Of a stretch of DNA of 64,000 nucleotides, positions 11,077-21,325 are shown piece by piece (positions within the stretch are counted from its first letter, which is position 1; every line of letters begins with the position of its first letter). The DNA is taken from assembly GCF_947179165.1 (NCBI RefSeq), contig NC_077243.1, positions 7,372,001 to 7,436,000 of the forward strand, written 5' to 3'. The notes beneath the pieces are model-generated. The model was not told the DNA's origin, searched no databases, and worked only from the letters and a program-made list of their open reading frames with translations. The position numbers were made by a program, and so were the translations under genes. This DNA comes from Solanum dulcamara. Taxonomy: Eukaryota; Streptophyta; Magnoliopsida; Solanales; Solanaceae.

Positions 11077-11176
11077 TTTTTCTGACTTCAAACAATTGTA
11101 TCACTTCTATTTTTATCGAGAAACCAAATCTTACAAGACAAGCATGGGAGTACAACATTTACCTTAAATAAAGGAT

Positions 11177-14100
11177 TCACGAGTCATTGGTAGCAGAAGA
11201 ATTCTCCTTAGAGACCTTAGTACCGTAATCTACTGCATTAGTTACCATACCACTTTCCAAATTCACAACATGGGACACGTCATGAACCTGCTATAGAGGC
11301 ACTTGATCAGAAATCATGTCAAAGTAAAAGTTCAGAAATAACCCGCTTTGCTAAAAAAGAGACACGTATAGTGAATCATGCAAGACAAGAAGCCAGCAGC
11401 AATGGCAGATATGTAGCTCTAATGGTAATTATAATGCTTTGGCCGATTCACTCAGAAACCAACCCTCCTGTGGAGGTACTCATAAAGGCCAGTTATAAAA
11501 AGGAAAAGAGAAGTGGAGGATAGAAAAGAAATCAGAACTTTAAAATTCATAACTTGAAAGAAATGCTTCCTTTTTTGTTTCACATTACTGCAAAGAGAGA
11601 CAGTGAAAAACGACTTCTTTGAAGAGAGAGAACCAAAAGCTTGAACAATGCTGCATGTTATTTATAGATTCACTTCTTGACACATGTCACTATGGATTTG
11701 AAGAAATATAATGAAAGTCTAATTCCGCTAGAGAAAGTTGAATATGAACTAAACCAATAGAATAGAGGAGTTTTTGACTCAATAAGTAGTGGCAAGAAAG
11801 GAAGCAGCACACCAGGACAAACTCCTTTTGAATATCAACTCAAGGCCTCCTTCCTTACTCGGTTTGAGTGTTTTATCGAAGGATCGATATAGAGAAAAAA
11901 ATCCTATATTTCTTATCTAACTCACTACCATGGAATAATATGTTAATTAATGAAATCAGCAAGGGTTTGAACTGTGGAGAAGCAGTTTAGAGAGTAAGAG
12001 TATTAAGATAAGTATACATGCACATCAAGTTTAGTTAGCATGAGAAGGGTGAAGTTAAGGTGAGACTAGATGGGATTGTGAGGCCAAAATGCAAACAATT
12101 CAGGTATCTAGGTTTCGTAGTTTCAAGAGAACGGAATGATAGATAAAGTTGATACGAAAAGAATTAAAATCGGATGGTTGAAATGGAGTGCTATCAGAGT
12201 GTTATGTGATAGAAGGATGGCTACCTAAGGATGTCTACCTAAGAGTAAAGTAAGTTTTACAAAACAGCTATAAGACCAACAATGTCATATGGTAGTGAAT
12301 ATTGGGCCTGCTAAAGTTCAACATATCCATAAGATGAGTGTTGCTGAGATGTGATGCTAAGATGGATGTGTGGTCAACTGGTCATACAAGATAAAATAAG
12401 ATTTAAAATGACTAAGGATGCAAGTAGCACACATTGAGGATAAAATGAGAGAGCGTCACTTGAGATGGTTTGGTCATATCTTGTAGGTATGCTCCGCCTA
12501 CAGATGCACAGGCCAGTAGTGTGAAACTATAGCGTATGAAGGTGTTAAAAAAGGACAGTGCAGACCTAAAATCACATGGAATGAAGTTGTCTCGAAAGAC
12601 CTACAATTTCTTGGAATCAATAAAGATATAGATAAAGATAGGGCACAATGGAAGAAAGAAAAAATCCATATAGGTGATATCTACTAGTTGAAATAGGTTT
12701 TAGTCTTGTTAGAGAACTTCTAATATTATCATTGTTGCTGTTTTGTGTCTGTATTGAACTTATTTTTTCACTTTTATTTTTGTTTGGTATGATGATGACA
12801 TGAGTTGAGCTTGAATGGACATGTGAGGATTCATATAGCCAAGTTCAACTTGTTTGGGACTGAGGTGTAGTTGTTATTGTAGGCTAGAAGCAAACTTAAG
12901 CATGTGATTGAAGAGGACTGCTACATGCGGATTGATGTCTCAAATTGCCAAGAAGAGAATACATCAGAGCTTGGTCATAAAAGCCTATATCATTAACCAA
13001 ACTTGAAGCAATCCAGATTTGTTGCTTACTCATATGCTTTGTATATAGAATTCTTGCTATACAGTCTAATGGTCATCACAAATTCCTCATGTAATTTCAA
13101 GAGGATGAAGATTGAATTTTTGGAATGGAAGTGGCAAGCCCTAAAATCGTTGTTTAAAAGCTGCAATCACCCATGGTTGCACGTCAAATGCTAAAACTAA
13201 TTCCATAATATAGGAAATGCTGCAAGGTGAAATAAGAATAATGATCTGTACAAACCAACGAGAAAGGAGATTCCGTATTCTTGTGCAAGCTGGTACTAGT
13301 ACAAATTCTTCTTTAAGATGGGTATAGCACAATTAAACAATTTATTCCACAGAAAGAAGGTATAACCTCATGGGCTGGTGAAGCATAAGAGGGGAATGGA
13401 CTCTTCGTGGTAGCATCTCCAACTGGGGCCTCATTTCTGATAGAATTCCCACATGAGACATCTGCTTGCTGGAAGTCATTTACATTTGTTTCTGAAAGTC
13501 TTGTAACTTCTCTAACAGAATTATGGTCGCCATTCTGCTTTTCTCTATCAGTTTCGCCACTTCCCGTATTCCTAAATTGGAAAATACGTCAACATCATCC
13601 AAAAATCAATAAGTGAACCAAAATTTTGATAAATACTGAAATTCTGCTACACTTATCAATCAAATGAAGAAATCAGATCATCATGCACCTGATAGAATCA
13701 TTACAAGGAGTCTGTTCAGGTCTTGGTTTGGTGGAAAATAGTAATCCACGAAGGCGTTTTCCATCTATAACAGTTTCAACGGTATAGCCATTTGGAAAAC
13801 TCTTTGTGACCTTTGCTTGAAAAGTCTTCGTCCCCAGAGGAGTCTGGTGTTCGTTCTGCCGACCTGCCACAATACCAAATGCAACTTCAGAAGTCAGTTC
13901 AACACCTGTGACACCACTGTTTCCTGCTTCAAGCATTAAATGCACTACACACTGTATCACTTGTACAAAGTACACACACAAAAAAAATACTATTTATCAG
14001 ACAACATATGACATGCTAGGACACTTTAGTTCTCCTGGAAAAAAAGAAGACTCAGAGAGAAGTGAACATGTTCGATATCTACTCACACAACCATATTAAA

Positions 14101-17100
14101 CTTTGCCCATAACTTAGAGCAAGGAAACAAAAAGAAATATTTTTGTGTGTGTATGTATTGTGTATATATAACAACAACAACATACAACATACCCAGTGTA
14201 ATCCCACAAGTGAGATCTGGGAAAGGTGAGGTGCATGCAGCCTTACCCCTCTACCTTGTGTATATATATGGATCCACATTGAGGCTTGCTTATGAATTAT
14301 CATCTGATCATTCCTCTCTAAAGTTATTCCAGTCTTAAAGGCCTCCTCTTACCAAACATTTTGTCAAAATAAAATGATTAAGGAATGGCTGGCCACAAAT
14401 AATTAAAGAAATCACATTGAAAAAGATAAAAGTAACTCATAAATGCATTAACAAGGAGCGGCTTCAGTAAGACAATTCTCAGGAAGTACAAGGTGGGAAA
14501 TTACAAAGTAAAATCAACAGGATATGAAAAGGTTACTCACTTGGCAGTGTATAGTTCACAGGCAGTTGGTGATGAACATTAGCGCTATTATCAAATCGAT
14601 CAAGAGAATTATCGCAGGGAGAAGCTAAAGCTTGTTGCTTCTGGCATTTTAACTTCAACTGCTTCCTCAAAGACAATTTCTCTATCCTTCTTTCGTCTCG
14701 TTCAGACTCTCTAACAATGCCTAGTGATATGAACAGAAAACAAGATTCAGATATTTATCAAAGGGATATCCAGAAAGTGCTAAATAAATGTTGTAACAGA
14801 AATAAGTAAAAGTCAACGGAAACTAATGTGGGTTTTTGGAGGACTCGATGATAGACCTGTATGTAGATAATACATGTCCTCCAAGGGTTGAAGTGTGTTA
14901 TTACAACCACCTATGAATACAAGAGCACCTCCCAGGTGTGGATCTAAACAATCCCCAGCTACTGAGAATCTGGCGGATGGGCCCTCACCAGTGAGCATGA
15001 CCTCACTCCATGTACCAGCAGCTGCATGGACATTCAGAAGATACAGCATACAGTCAATTGAATATCATGTATCTCTTTAATACACAACAACCACGACAAA
15101 CACCACAGACGTAGAAACTCTCAGTTTAGAGGTTAACAGAAGCATATATTTCCTGAATATACATCTTACATAGCTTTTGTGATTCTCAATGATGAATGCT
15201 AACTAAGATCCACCAATCATCACTTGCTAAATGTTTCAAAACAATGTAGAAACACTATGATCTTAGAATAATAACTTTTTTATTAACAAGTATCCCATTG
15301 ATGTTGAGGGACCATACAAATTTGATGAGCTAAACCGAAATTCATACAGTTGAATGTATGAAAGATAGCGAAATTAATCAATTTCTCTAGTCGTTTGCTA
15401 GACTGGATCTACTTCTCCAAATTGTTTGAACAATTTGCACTGAAATTTCAGAGACACGTTATGTTACCCCATACATAAAGAGACCTCTCCAAACAAGGAC
15501 AGACACAATAGAGAAATTTAGACCAACATTTGCCCGGATATTTGGTTTAAGAGAAAGTAATTGCATTTCTTCCTACTCAAATGCTCTATCCCTCGTCAAG
15601 TATTACCAAAAACAAAAAGTGGGCTCCATGGTAAATAATGCACTTGAAATTTGAAGGGCAACATGGGACACATTCCAGCTTAATAGAAATCATGTCAATG
15701 GGGAAAAAAACAAAAAGAAAATGCACTTGAAGAAACACAAAGACAAACTCATTTTGTGAGTCTTCAGCAGGAGAAATGATAAATGCTGATTGAAGAACAA
15801 ATAGAAAAAAGAAAAAGCACTCCGACCACAAAAAATAATAAAGCATGATCAATATTCCAATCATTTTCAACCACATCTATTCTCATTACACAACATGAAA
15901 GTTGGGCCCGTCTCCCCTCCACCCCAACCCCACGCCCAACGCCACAAAGAAAAACAGAAACATCTACACAATGGCTCCATCTCTGCCATTATCGCCAGCT
16001 CAGATCCATCTCAAATATTGTAACTTCAGTCCAATCCTACTTTCAGAAGGAATTTGTGGACTTGTCATTGTCTTCCATACTTTACCAACCGTCGCAGTTT
16101 CTTCCTTCTGCCTTCTTTGCTATATCCTTGTGTTTAACTGTTATTTGATTTTTTTAATGCTTCTCCCCCTTTGAGAGGATGAGGGACTAGAGGCTTCAAG
16201 GAACAGCTGAAGTCATCACAGTATAATAGTTTCATTTGTTTGCTTTTTCTTTGATAGGAGAAGAGTTAAGTTATATGATCTAACAAATAACATACCAACA
16301 TCAAGCACGTAAACGTCATCAAATAGGCTCTGGTTATCAGTGAAACCCCCAAAGACAAACAAGTTCTTTCCCAATGAAATGGTTGTATGCCCAGCTCGCG
16401 GTGGCAAAATCTGGCCTGTAGTATTCAACTTGCACCAAGCAAGGGTATCTACAGAAACAGGATGCCAAAATAGTCATAAAACGTAAACCTAGTACTAGAA
16501 AAACAACTATGATGCAACTGTAACTTTTACATTATGCAACTTCAAGGCGAGTTTCTTAAATACCTGTGTCAAGTATATGAACATCTGACTGATAAAAGCT
16601 AGATGTGTCTTGACCACCTATGATAATGATCTTACTGTTCCAAGATGAACAGGAATGGCTCTCACGTTTACTTGGTGGAATGCCTGAAGGCTCAATGCGT
16701 TTCCACATAAATGTCTCTGAAAAATGACAAAAAGTATTAAAAGAACTTGTTTATGAAATAGCCACCACCAAGGATCACGTGTTTCTTCCCCCCTCTCTCT
16801 CCCTCTCTCTCTCTCTCTCACACACACACATATAGAGAGAGAGAGAGAGAGATAATATATAGATATAACCATCTTTATAAAGTAAACTATATGATATCTA
16901 TGATATGTTCAAAACAATAAACTTAATAGAAAGGAAAACCAAGAGTTGTATGAGATCTTTACTTAATAGAAAGGAAAATCGAGAAGCTGTATGAGATCTT
17001 TAAAATGGATTTCTAACTATTGTGCAAGACTTTAGATTTTTGTTGACAAGGTAATCTGTAGCCGCTACCCTTTGGGTGCGCATAGGGTAAGTGCAGCCCA

Positions 17101-18816
17101 TGTGCAATAGCTTGCATACCACAAAGGAAAGGTAAACCGCACTAGGCAAGCCCCGTGCGACGAGCTCGACCCATACCCCCCCAGGTTGTCGTAGACAAGG
17201 GTTTCAAACTAGAGACATCCATTATGGAAGTCCCAAGCCAAACCATCTGAGCCACCCCAAAGGGTTTAAGACTTTAGAATTTTATGTAGTTTCATGGTTT
17301 TTAAAGTTGCTCACACCATCATGTTGTTATGCGCAAGTCATAATGAAAAAAATCTCCATACTTGCACATACCATACTAGCCAAATGCAGTCTACCATTAC
17401 CCACCTTAATAACACACACACGCATAGACAAACCTGTATTCAGCACGTAAACATCATCATAGAATATTTCAGTGCCATCAACGTTGCCACATCCACCAAA
17501 TATGAAAAGCCGTTTACCAATAAGTGCTGCACTGTGACCTTCCCTTGGATTGGGGGGATCACCTCTTAGACTGGGTGATATCCATGTATTTGAAGCTAAA
17601 AGAATGTAGATTCAGCAAATTGTTAGGTAGTGTGTAAATCATTGGGAACAACTGATAGAATTCCTTATATCTGCTAACTTTCAACATTCAAACAAAGAGA
17701 AAGAACAGAACATTTTTCATCTCATAATATCATTCTCTGAAAAACATTGCACATTTGAAAAATAACAAGTTATCTTGAAGCTCTTTTATTGTTTCTCATA
17801 TGAAAAACCACCCTAAATCTTGTAAATAGCCCCTGATCTATGTAATAAAGTACTATCTTGGATCTAAACCGGAGTATTGATGTTCCAATAGAACACAAGG
17901 CAACATAACTTCCTAGTATCCAGAATTACTGCATCTCATGGGTATTCTTTTTTACACAGTTGTCCTTTCGTACACATTTTTTGTACTACACAACAAAGAG
18001 AAATGCAGCAAAAGCAGCACGAAAAGTAGTGACCTAAGGGTTTGTCCTCATACCATAAGAGGATAGATCACCTCAAAATATTTGAAAATTTTAATTTAGC
18101 TTCCACAGACAACAGAGGCAACTATTAAAATATTAAGCAATAAAAGAAATGATCGTTAAGATCAAAAGCACTAACAAGTGTCCAAAATATGCAAATCGTT
18201 AAGAGAATCTCTCCCATTTGTTCCCCCAAACACAAACAGATTATCTCCAACGGCTGTACAACTGTGGCTGTCCCTGGGTGAGGGCAAAGCTCCCTTCGTC
18301 ACTGGCTCGCTCCAAATTCTATTAACTGAAAAAAAGGGAACAATGTAAGTATAGATATATAAAATCTTCCTCCTATCACTGATGCAACAAAACTTGTATA
18401 TGTATCCGCAAGTGAGTATGAATACAATCAGTAGAAAGAACTAAATGAACTCGAAAATCAATTCCTGAAACCCTTTCAAGAACTAACACTAAACCAACAA
18501 GAACCTAAACCCCAAAATCTTCAGAACAAAACGAAAATTCATACAAAAAACCCTAAAGAAGCAAAACTGATGAATGCCCACAAAAAACAAGAATTTGAAG
18601 CAAAACCCAGAAACAAGAATGCAAGTAAATAATTTTTACTTGAAAGAAAAACAACTCACCAGTATCAAAGACATGAACTTTGTTGGTATGTCTGTTGTCA
18701 TCGCCAAAGCCACCAAAGACATAGAGAAGCCTACCTCCTTGGACAGCGTTACAGGTGTGTCCCCACCTTTTACCAGGCCCACCACCTCCATGTACACCCA
18801 CCCTTTCCCATCTCAT
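11177..18816 (-). CDS. Kelch-repeat (galactose oxidase/kelch superfamily) protein, 10 exons, 556 aa
   Basis: Exons on the minus strand are 18816-18660, 18325-18176, 17595-17434, 16716-16564, 16448-16296, 15021-14857, 14720-14541, 13923-13689, 13571-13367 and 11287-11177 (TGA). All join with GT-AG introns in one frame. Residues 1-313 form six kelch repeats, with GG doublets in LYVFGGFGD, LFVFGGTNG, LFIFGGCGN, IIIIGGQD, LFVFGGFTD and LVFIGGCNN, so they should fold as a six-bladed beta-propeller for protein binding. Residues about 314-340 are a charged coiled-coil-like segment; residues about 400-430 hold a compact block (FQAKVTKSFPNGYTVETV); the tail is Ser/Asn rich and hydrophilic. There is no F-box, signal peptide or membrane segment. 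The plant family is known, but its biochemical role is not firmly established to my knowledge. ATG 18816 is the only Met upstream of the first blade. Introns 3, 7 and 9 carry a SINE, a TS tail and a LINE relic. Confidence 0.87.
11288..13366 (-). other. Intron 9 of the kelch gene (2.08 kb)
   Basis: The intron runs from the GTTATACC donor (13366-13365) to the CAG acceptor at 11290-11288. The join keeps phase 0 between ...SPAHE and VHDVSHV.... It holds a LINE relic (12020-12720) inserted antisense to the gene. Confidence 0.7.
12020..12720 (+). pseudogene. LINE reverse-transcriptase relic inside kelch intron 9
   Basis: Frame-shifted pieces read as the C-terminal part of the RTE-type LINE: PKCKQFRYLGFVVS near 12090, LCDRR near 12205, AIRPTMSYGSEYWAC near 12270-12310, RWMCGQLVIQDKIRF-like near 12365, EDKMRERHLRWFGHI near 12440, and KGQCRPKITWNEVVSKDLQF near 12550. 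Stops and indels are frequent. It lies antisense to the host gene. It belongs to another lineage of the same superfamily than the copy at 1-2565, because spacing and residues differ throughout. Confidence 0.75.
14171..14255 (-). mobile_element. Short TS-SINE tail insertion (85 bp) with 13 bp TSD in kelch intron 7
   Basis: Perfect direct repeats TTGTGTATATATA flank the insert at 14158-14170 and 14256-14268. The minus strand reads the TS form of the tail (GGGATTACACTGGGTATG followed by TTG repeats). Only the last 85 bp were copied, a strongly 5'-truncated target-primed insertion in the same orientation as the gene. Confidence 0.75.
15022..16295 (-). other. Intron 5 of the kelch gene (1.27 kb)
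   Basis: Bounded by the GTATGTT donor (16295) and the GCAG acceptor (15023-15022). AT- and CT-rich; no inserted element is recognised. Confidence 0.7.
16791..16853. repeat. Compound (CT)n(CA)n(GA)n microsatellite in kelch intron 3
   Basis: A CT tract (about 16791-16819) is followed by CA (16819-16830) and GA (16834-16852). The CT and GA arms are complementary, so the tract can fold back, and it should be highly polymorphic. Confidence 0.85.
17037..17267 (-). mobile_element. Full-length tRNA-headed SINE in kelch intron 3
   Basis: Direct repeats AAGACTTTAGA occur at 17026-17036 and 17268-17278. Minus-strand reading starts GGGGTGGCTCAGATGGTTT (A-box like) and continues to CTAGTTTGAAACCC (B-box like, around 17199-17213). 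The body GGTCGAGCTCGTCGCACGGG is shared with the SINE at 4346-4549. The 3' end at 17037-17050 is short and A/TTG-rich. It has the same orientation as the gene and lies in an intron, so it should be spliced out. Confidence 0.8.
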
Positions 18817-18884
18817 GTTTAACAAAAAGTGAAAATTCTTAAAAATAAAAGCGGCTGCGAAGTGCGAAGCAGTGAAAACCAGAG

Positions 18885-18896
18885 TATTTATTTATC
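18885..18896 (-). promoter_or_regulatory. Putative TATA box of the kelch gene
   Basis: On the minus strand GATAAATAAATA lies about 70 nt upstream of the ATG at 18816, which would leave a 5' UTR of roughly 35-45 nt. No other TATA-like element is closer. Assigned by position and sequence only. Confidence 0.35.
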
Positions 18897-19194
18897 ATGC
18901 AAAATTTTGATCAAAGGTTAATTGTTTTCATCGCCCCATGTCTAAGAGAAACGGTCATCAACAAGTGTCACACTCCCCGTACGCTGCACGCGGAGTGGAA
19001 ATTATACTGATTTTACAAACTTTGGGGACTATTGTTTTAATAAGATAAGTTATCTCTCAGAGCGTATGTAGGTACTAGATAATTCTAGATCCATTCAGTA
19101 TATTTTTGTCTTAAATTTAAATTTCATATCTCATAATTTTCACTCATTTCATTAATCATTAGCACACCCTTGGGTACTTTTTTCTTTCACGATC
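18897..19194. other. Kelch-gene upstream region
   Basis: Contains a short GC-richer stretch (18975-19005) within AT-rich DNA; probably promoter DNA, bounded on the far side by the tandem array. Confidence 0.4.
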
Positions 19195-21115
19195 TATTGC
19201 TTCTTACGTGATAAATAATTTGTTTATAATTACTACATTTAAATATTATAATGTACATTAATTAATATTTTGTGTAGTTCAAAATATGGTTAAGCAACGA
19301 TCATAATGAATTTTTAAAGTTAAGTTTAAAATACATTACTTCTCACGTGATAAATTATTTGTTTATAATCATTAATAAGTAAATATTATTGCGTACATTT
19401 ATCAAAACTTTATTTAGTTTAAAATATGATTAAGCAACGATCATAACGAATTTTTAAAGTTGAGTTAAAGATAAATTATTTCTCTCATGATAAATTATAT
19501 GTTTTAACTCAATATATTTAAATGTTGTGACTTAAATTAATTAATATTTTATTTAGGTCAAAATATGGAAAAGCAATGATCATAACAAATTTTCAAAGTC
19601 ATGTTTAAGACAAGTTACTTTTCACATGGTAAATAATTTTGTTTATAATCTCTACTTTAATATTGTGGCATAAGTTAATCAATATTTTATTTAGTTCAAA
19701 ATATGGTTAAGTAACAGTCATAACGAACTTTTAAAGTCAAGTTTAGAATAACTTACTTCTCACGCAATAAATAGTTTGCTCATAGTCTCTACATTAATGT
19801 CATGACGTAACCTAATCATAAGCAACGGTCATAACAAAATTTTAAAGTCGAGTTTTAAATTGCTTCTCAAGCAATAATTTTTTGTTCGTAATTTCTACAT
19901 TTAAGGGTCTGACTGATGTAAGCTAATCAATATTTTATTTAGTTCAAAATATAAATAAACAATGATCATATCGAACTTTTAAAATAAAGCTTACAATAAA
20001 TTACTTCTCTCACAATAAATAGTTTATTTATAATCTCTACATTAATGTTGTGACCTATGTTAATACATATTTTATTTACTTCAAAATATGATTAAGCAAT
20101 AATTATAGCGAACTTTTAAAGTCAAACTTAAAATAAATTACTTCTTGCATAATTAATAATTTTTTTATAATCTCAACACTTAAATGTCGTGCAATAAGTT
20201 AATCAATATCTTATTTAGTTTAAGATAAGATTAAACAATGATCGTGACAAACTTGTGAAGTTAAAAATAGGGCAATTGCATAAAGAACCTTTTAAATCAA
20301 GTTTAGAATACTTGTTCTTCTTCAATTTAGCTATGTATGGTACATAGCATAGTTGAATAGGACTAGTGTAGGTTACTTTCTTGTTTTCTCATGGAAGGGG
20401 AGAGTCTCCCTCATTTATGTTTTCTTAGTCGATTTGTACCGGGAGGAGTCCTCTCATAGGTTTACTGCTTTCTAGTTATAGTTAGTCTCCTTTTTGTATC
20501 GGGGATGAGTTAGCCGACCTTAATATGTTAGCCGACTTATGAACCACCATAGGATCGGAGGTAAGGTTTATGTCCTCCTCCTTGTATTTTTACTTTATTT
20601 ATTTATGTTAAGGCTTGGGGGTGATGCTCAACCCCTGACTGTGCACGAGAGGTGGGAGCCTCGTGTAGGGTCTGTTCCCATAAAAAAAAAAAATCAAGTT
20701 TAGAATAAATTACTTATTGCAGAATGCATGTTTTGCTTATAATTTCTAGATTTAGTGTCGTGACAAGCCAGTCAATATTATGTTTGGTTCAAAATATGAT
20801 TAAACAAATGTCATAATGAACTTTTAAAGTTAAATTTAGGTTAAATTACTTTTTGCACAATAAATATTTTCCTTATAATTGCTACATTTAAGTGTGTGAA
20901 GTTAATCAATAATTTGTTTAATTCAAGATACGGTTGAGCATCTTTCATAAGAACCTTTTAAGTCGAGTTTAGGATACATTACTTATTGCCTAATGCATTT
21001 TTTTTTGTAATCTCTATATTTACGTAATAAAGTAAGCTACTTAATACTCTTTTGTTTAGATCAAAATACTGTTAAGCGACGATTATAATGAACCATTAAT
21101 TAAAATTGTGTACTT
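19195..21115. repeat. Diverged tandem array, unit about 138 bp, roughly 11-12 copies
   Basis: The core TTAAGCAACGATCATAA and its variants recur near 19291, 19431, 19571, 19708, 19820, 19956, 20093, 20232, 20801, 20932 and 21072. Each is accompanied by TTAGTTCAAAATATG before it and by an AAATTACTTCTC.. block and a TTTATAATCTCTACATT block after it. Spacing is 137-140 bp, apart from one 112 bp unit and the interruption at 20311-20690. Copies have diverged clearly, so the array is old. It fills the gap between the kelch promoter and the 3' end of the ABC transporter. Confidence 0.8.
20311..20690 (+). mobile_element. Poly(A)-tailed retroposon (380 bp) inserted in the tandem array
   Basis: Perfect 17 bp direct repeats (AAATCAAGTTTAGAATA) flank it at 20294-20310 and 20691-20707. 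The insert ends in a poly(A) tail adjoining the right repeat. Poly(A) plus a long TSD indicates L1-type target-primed insertion. The sequence (GCTTGGGGGTGATGCTCAAC... GAGGTGGGAGCCTCGTGTAG) looks like the 3' end of a plant L1-type LINE or a SINE using it. It has no coding capacity and differs from the TTG-tailed family. Confidence 0.8.
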
Positions 21116-21325
21116 CAAAATCCCTTCAGCATCTAGTTAGTAAAGTATAGATGCTTTTCCTAAGTTTTGAAATGGTTAAAATCAGAAGTGGCGCATGCAT
21201 GATACGATATGGAACTATCGTCACAAATCTGTCATTTATGGAACAATCATTATGGCAGCTCCTTACACTTTGTGTATGAGAATGCAAGTTCACTGAACAT
21301 TTGTGCTTGCTAACAAGGATGAAAA

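Noticed and set aside
13141..13332. Possible extra kelch exon with CTTGCACAAGAATACGG
   Set aside because: Including it would add 34 nt and break the frame into the last exon, and its acceptor is poor. Exon 9 to exon 10 joins perfectly without it.
19195..21115. Regular repeats at constant spacing, superficially like a CRISPR array
   Set aside because: The whole 138 bp unit is repeated, including the sequence between cores, so there are no unique spacers; the genome is a plant nuclear genome.
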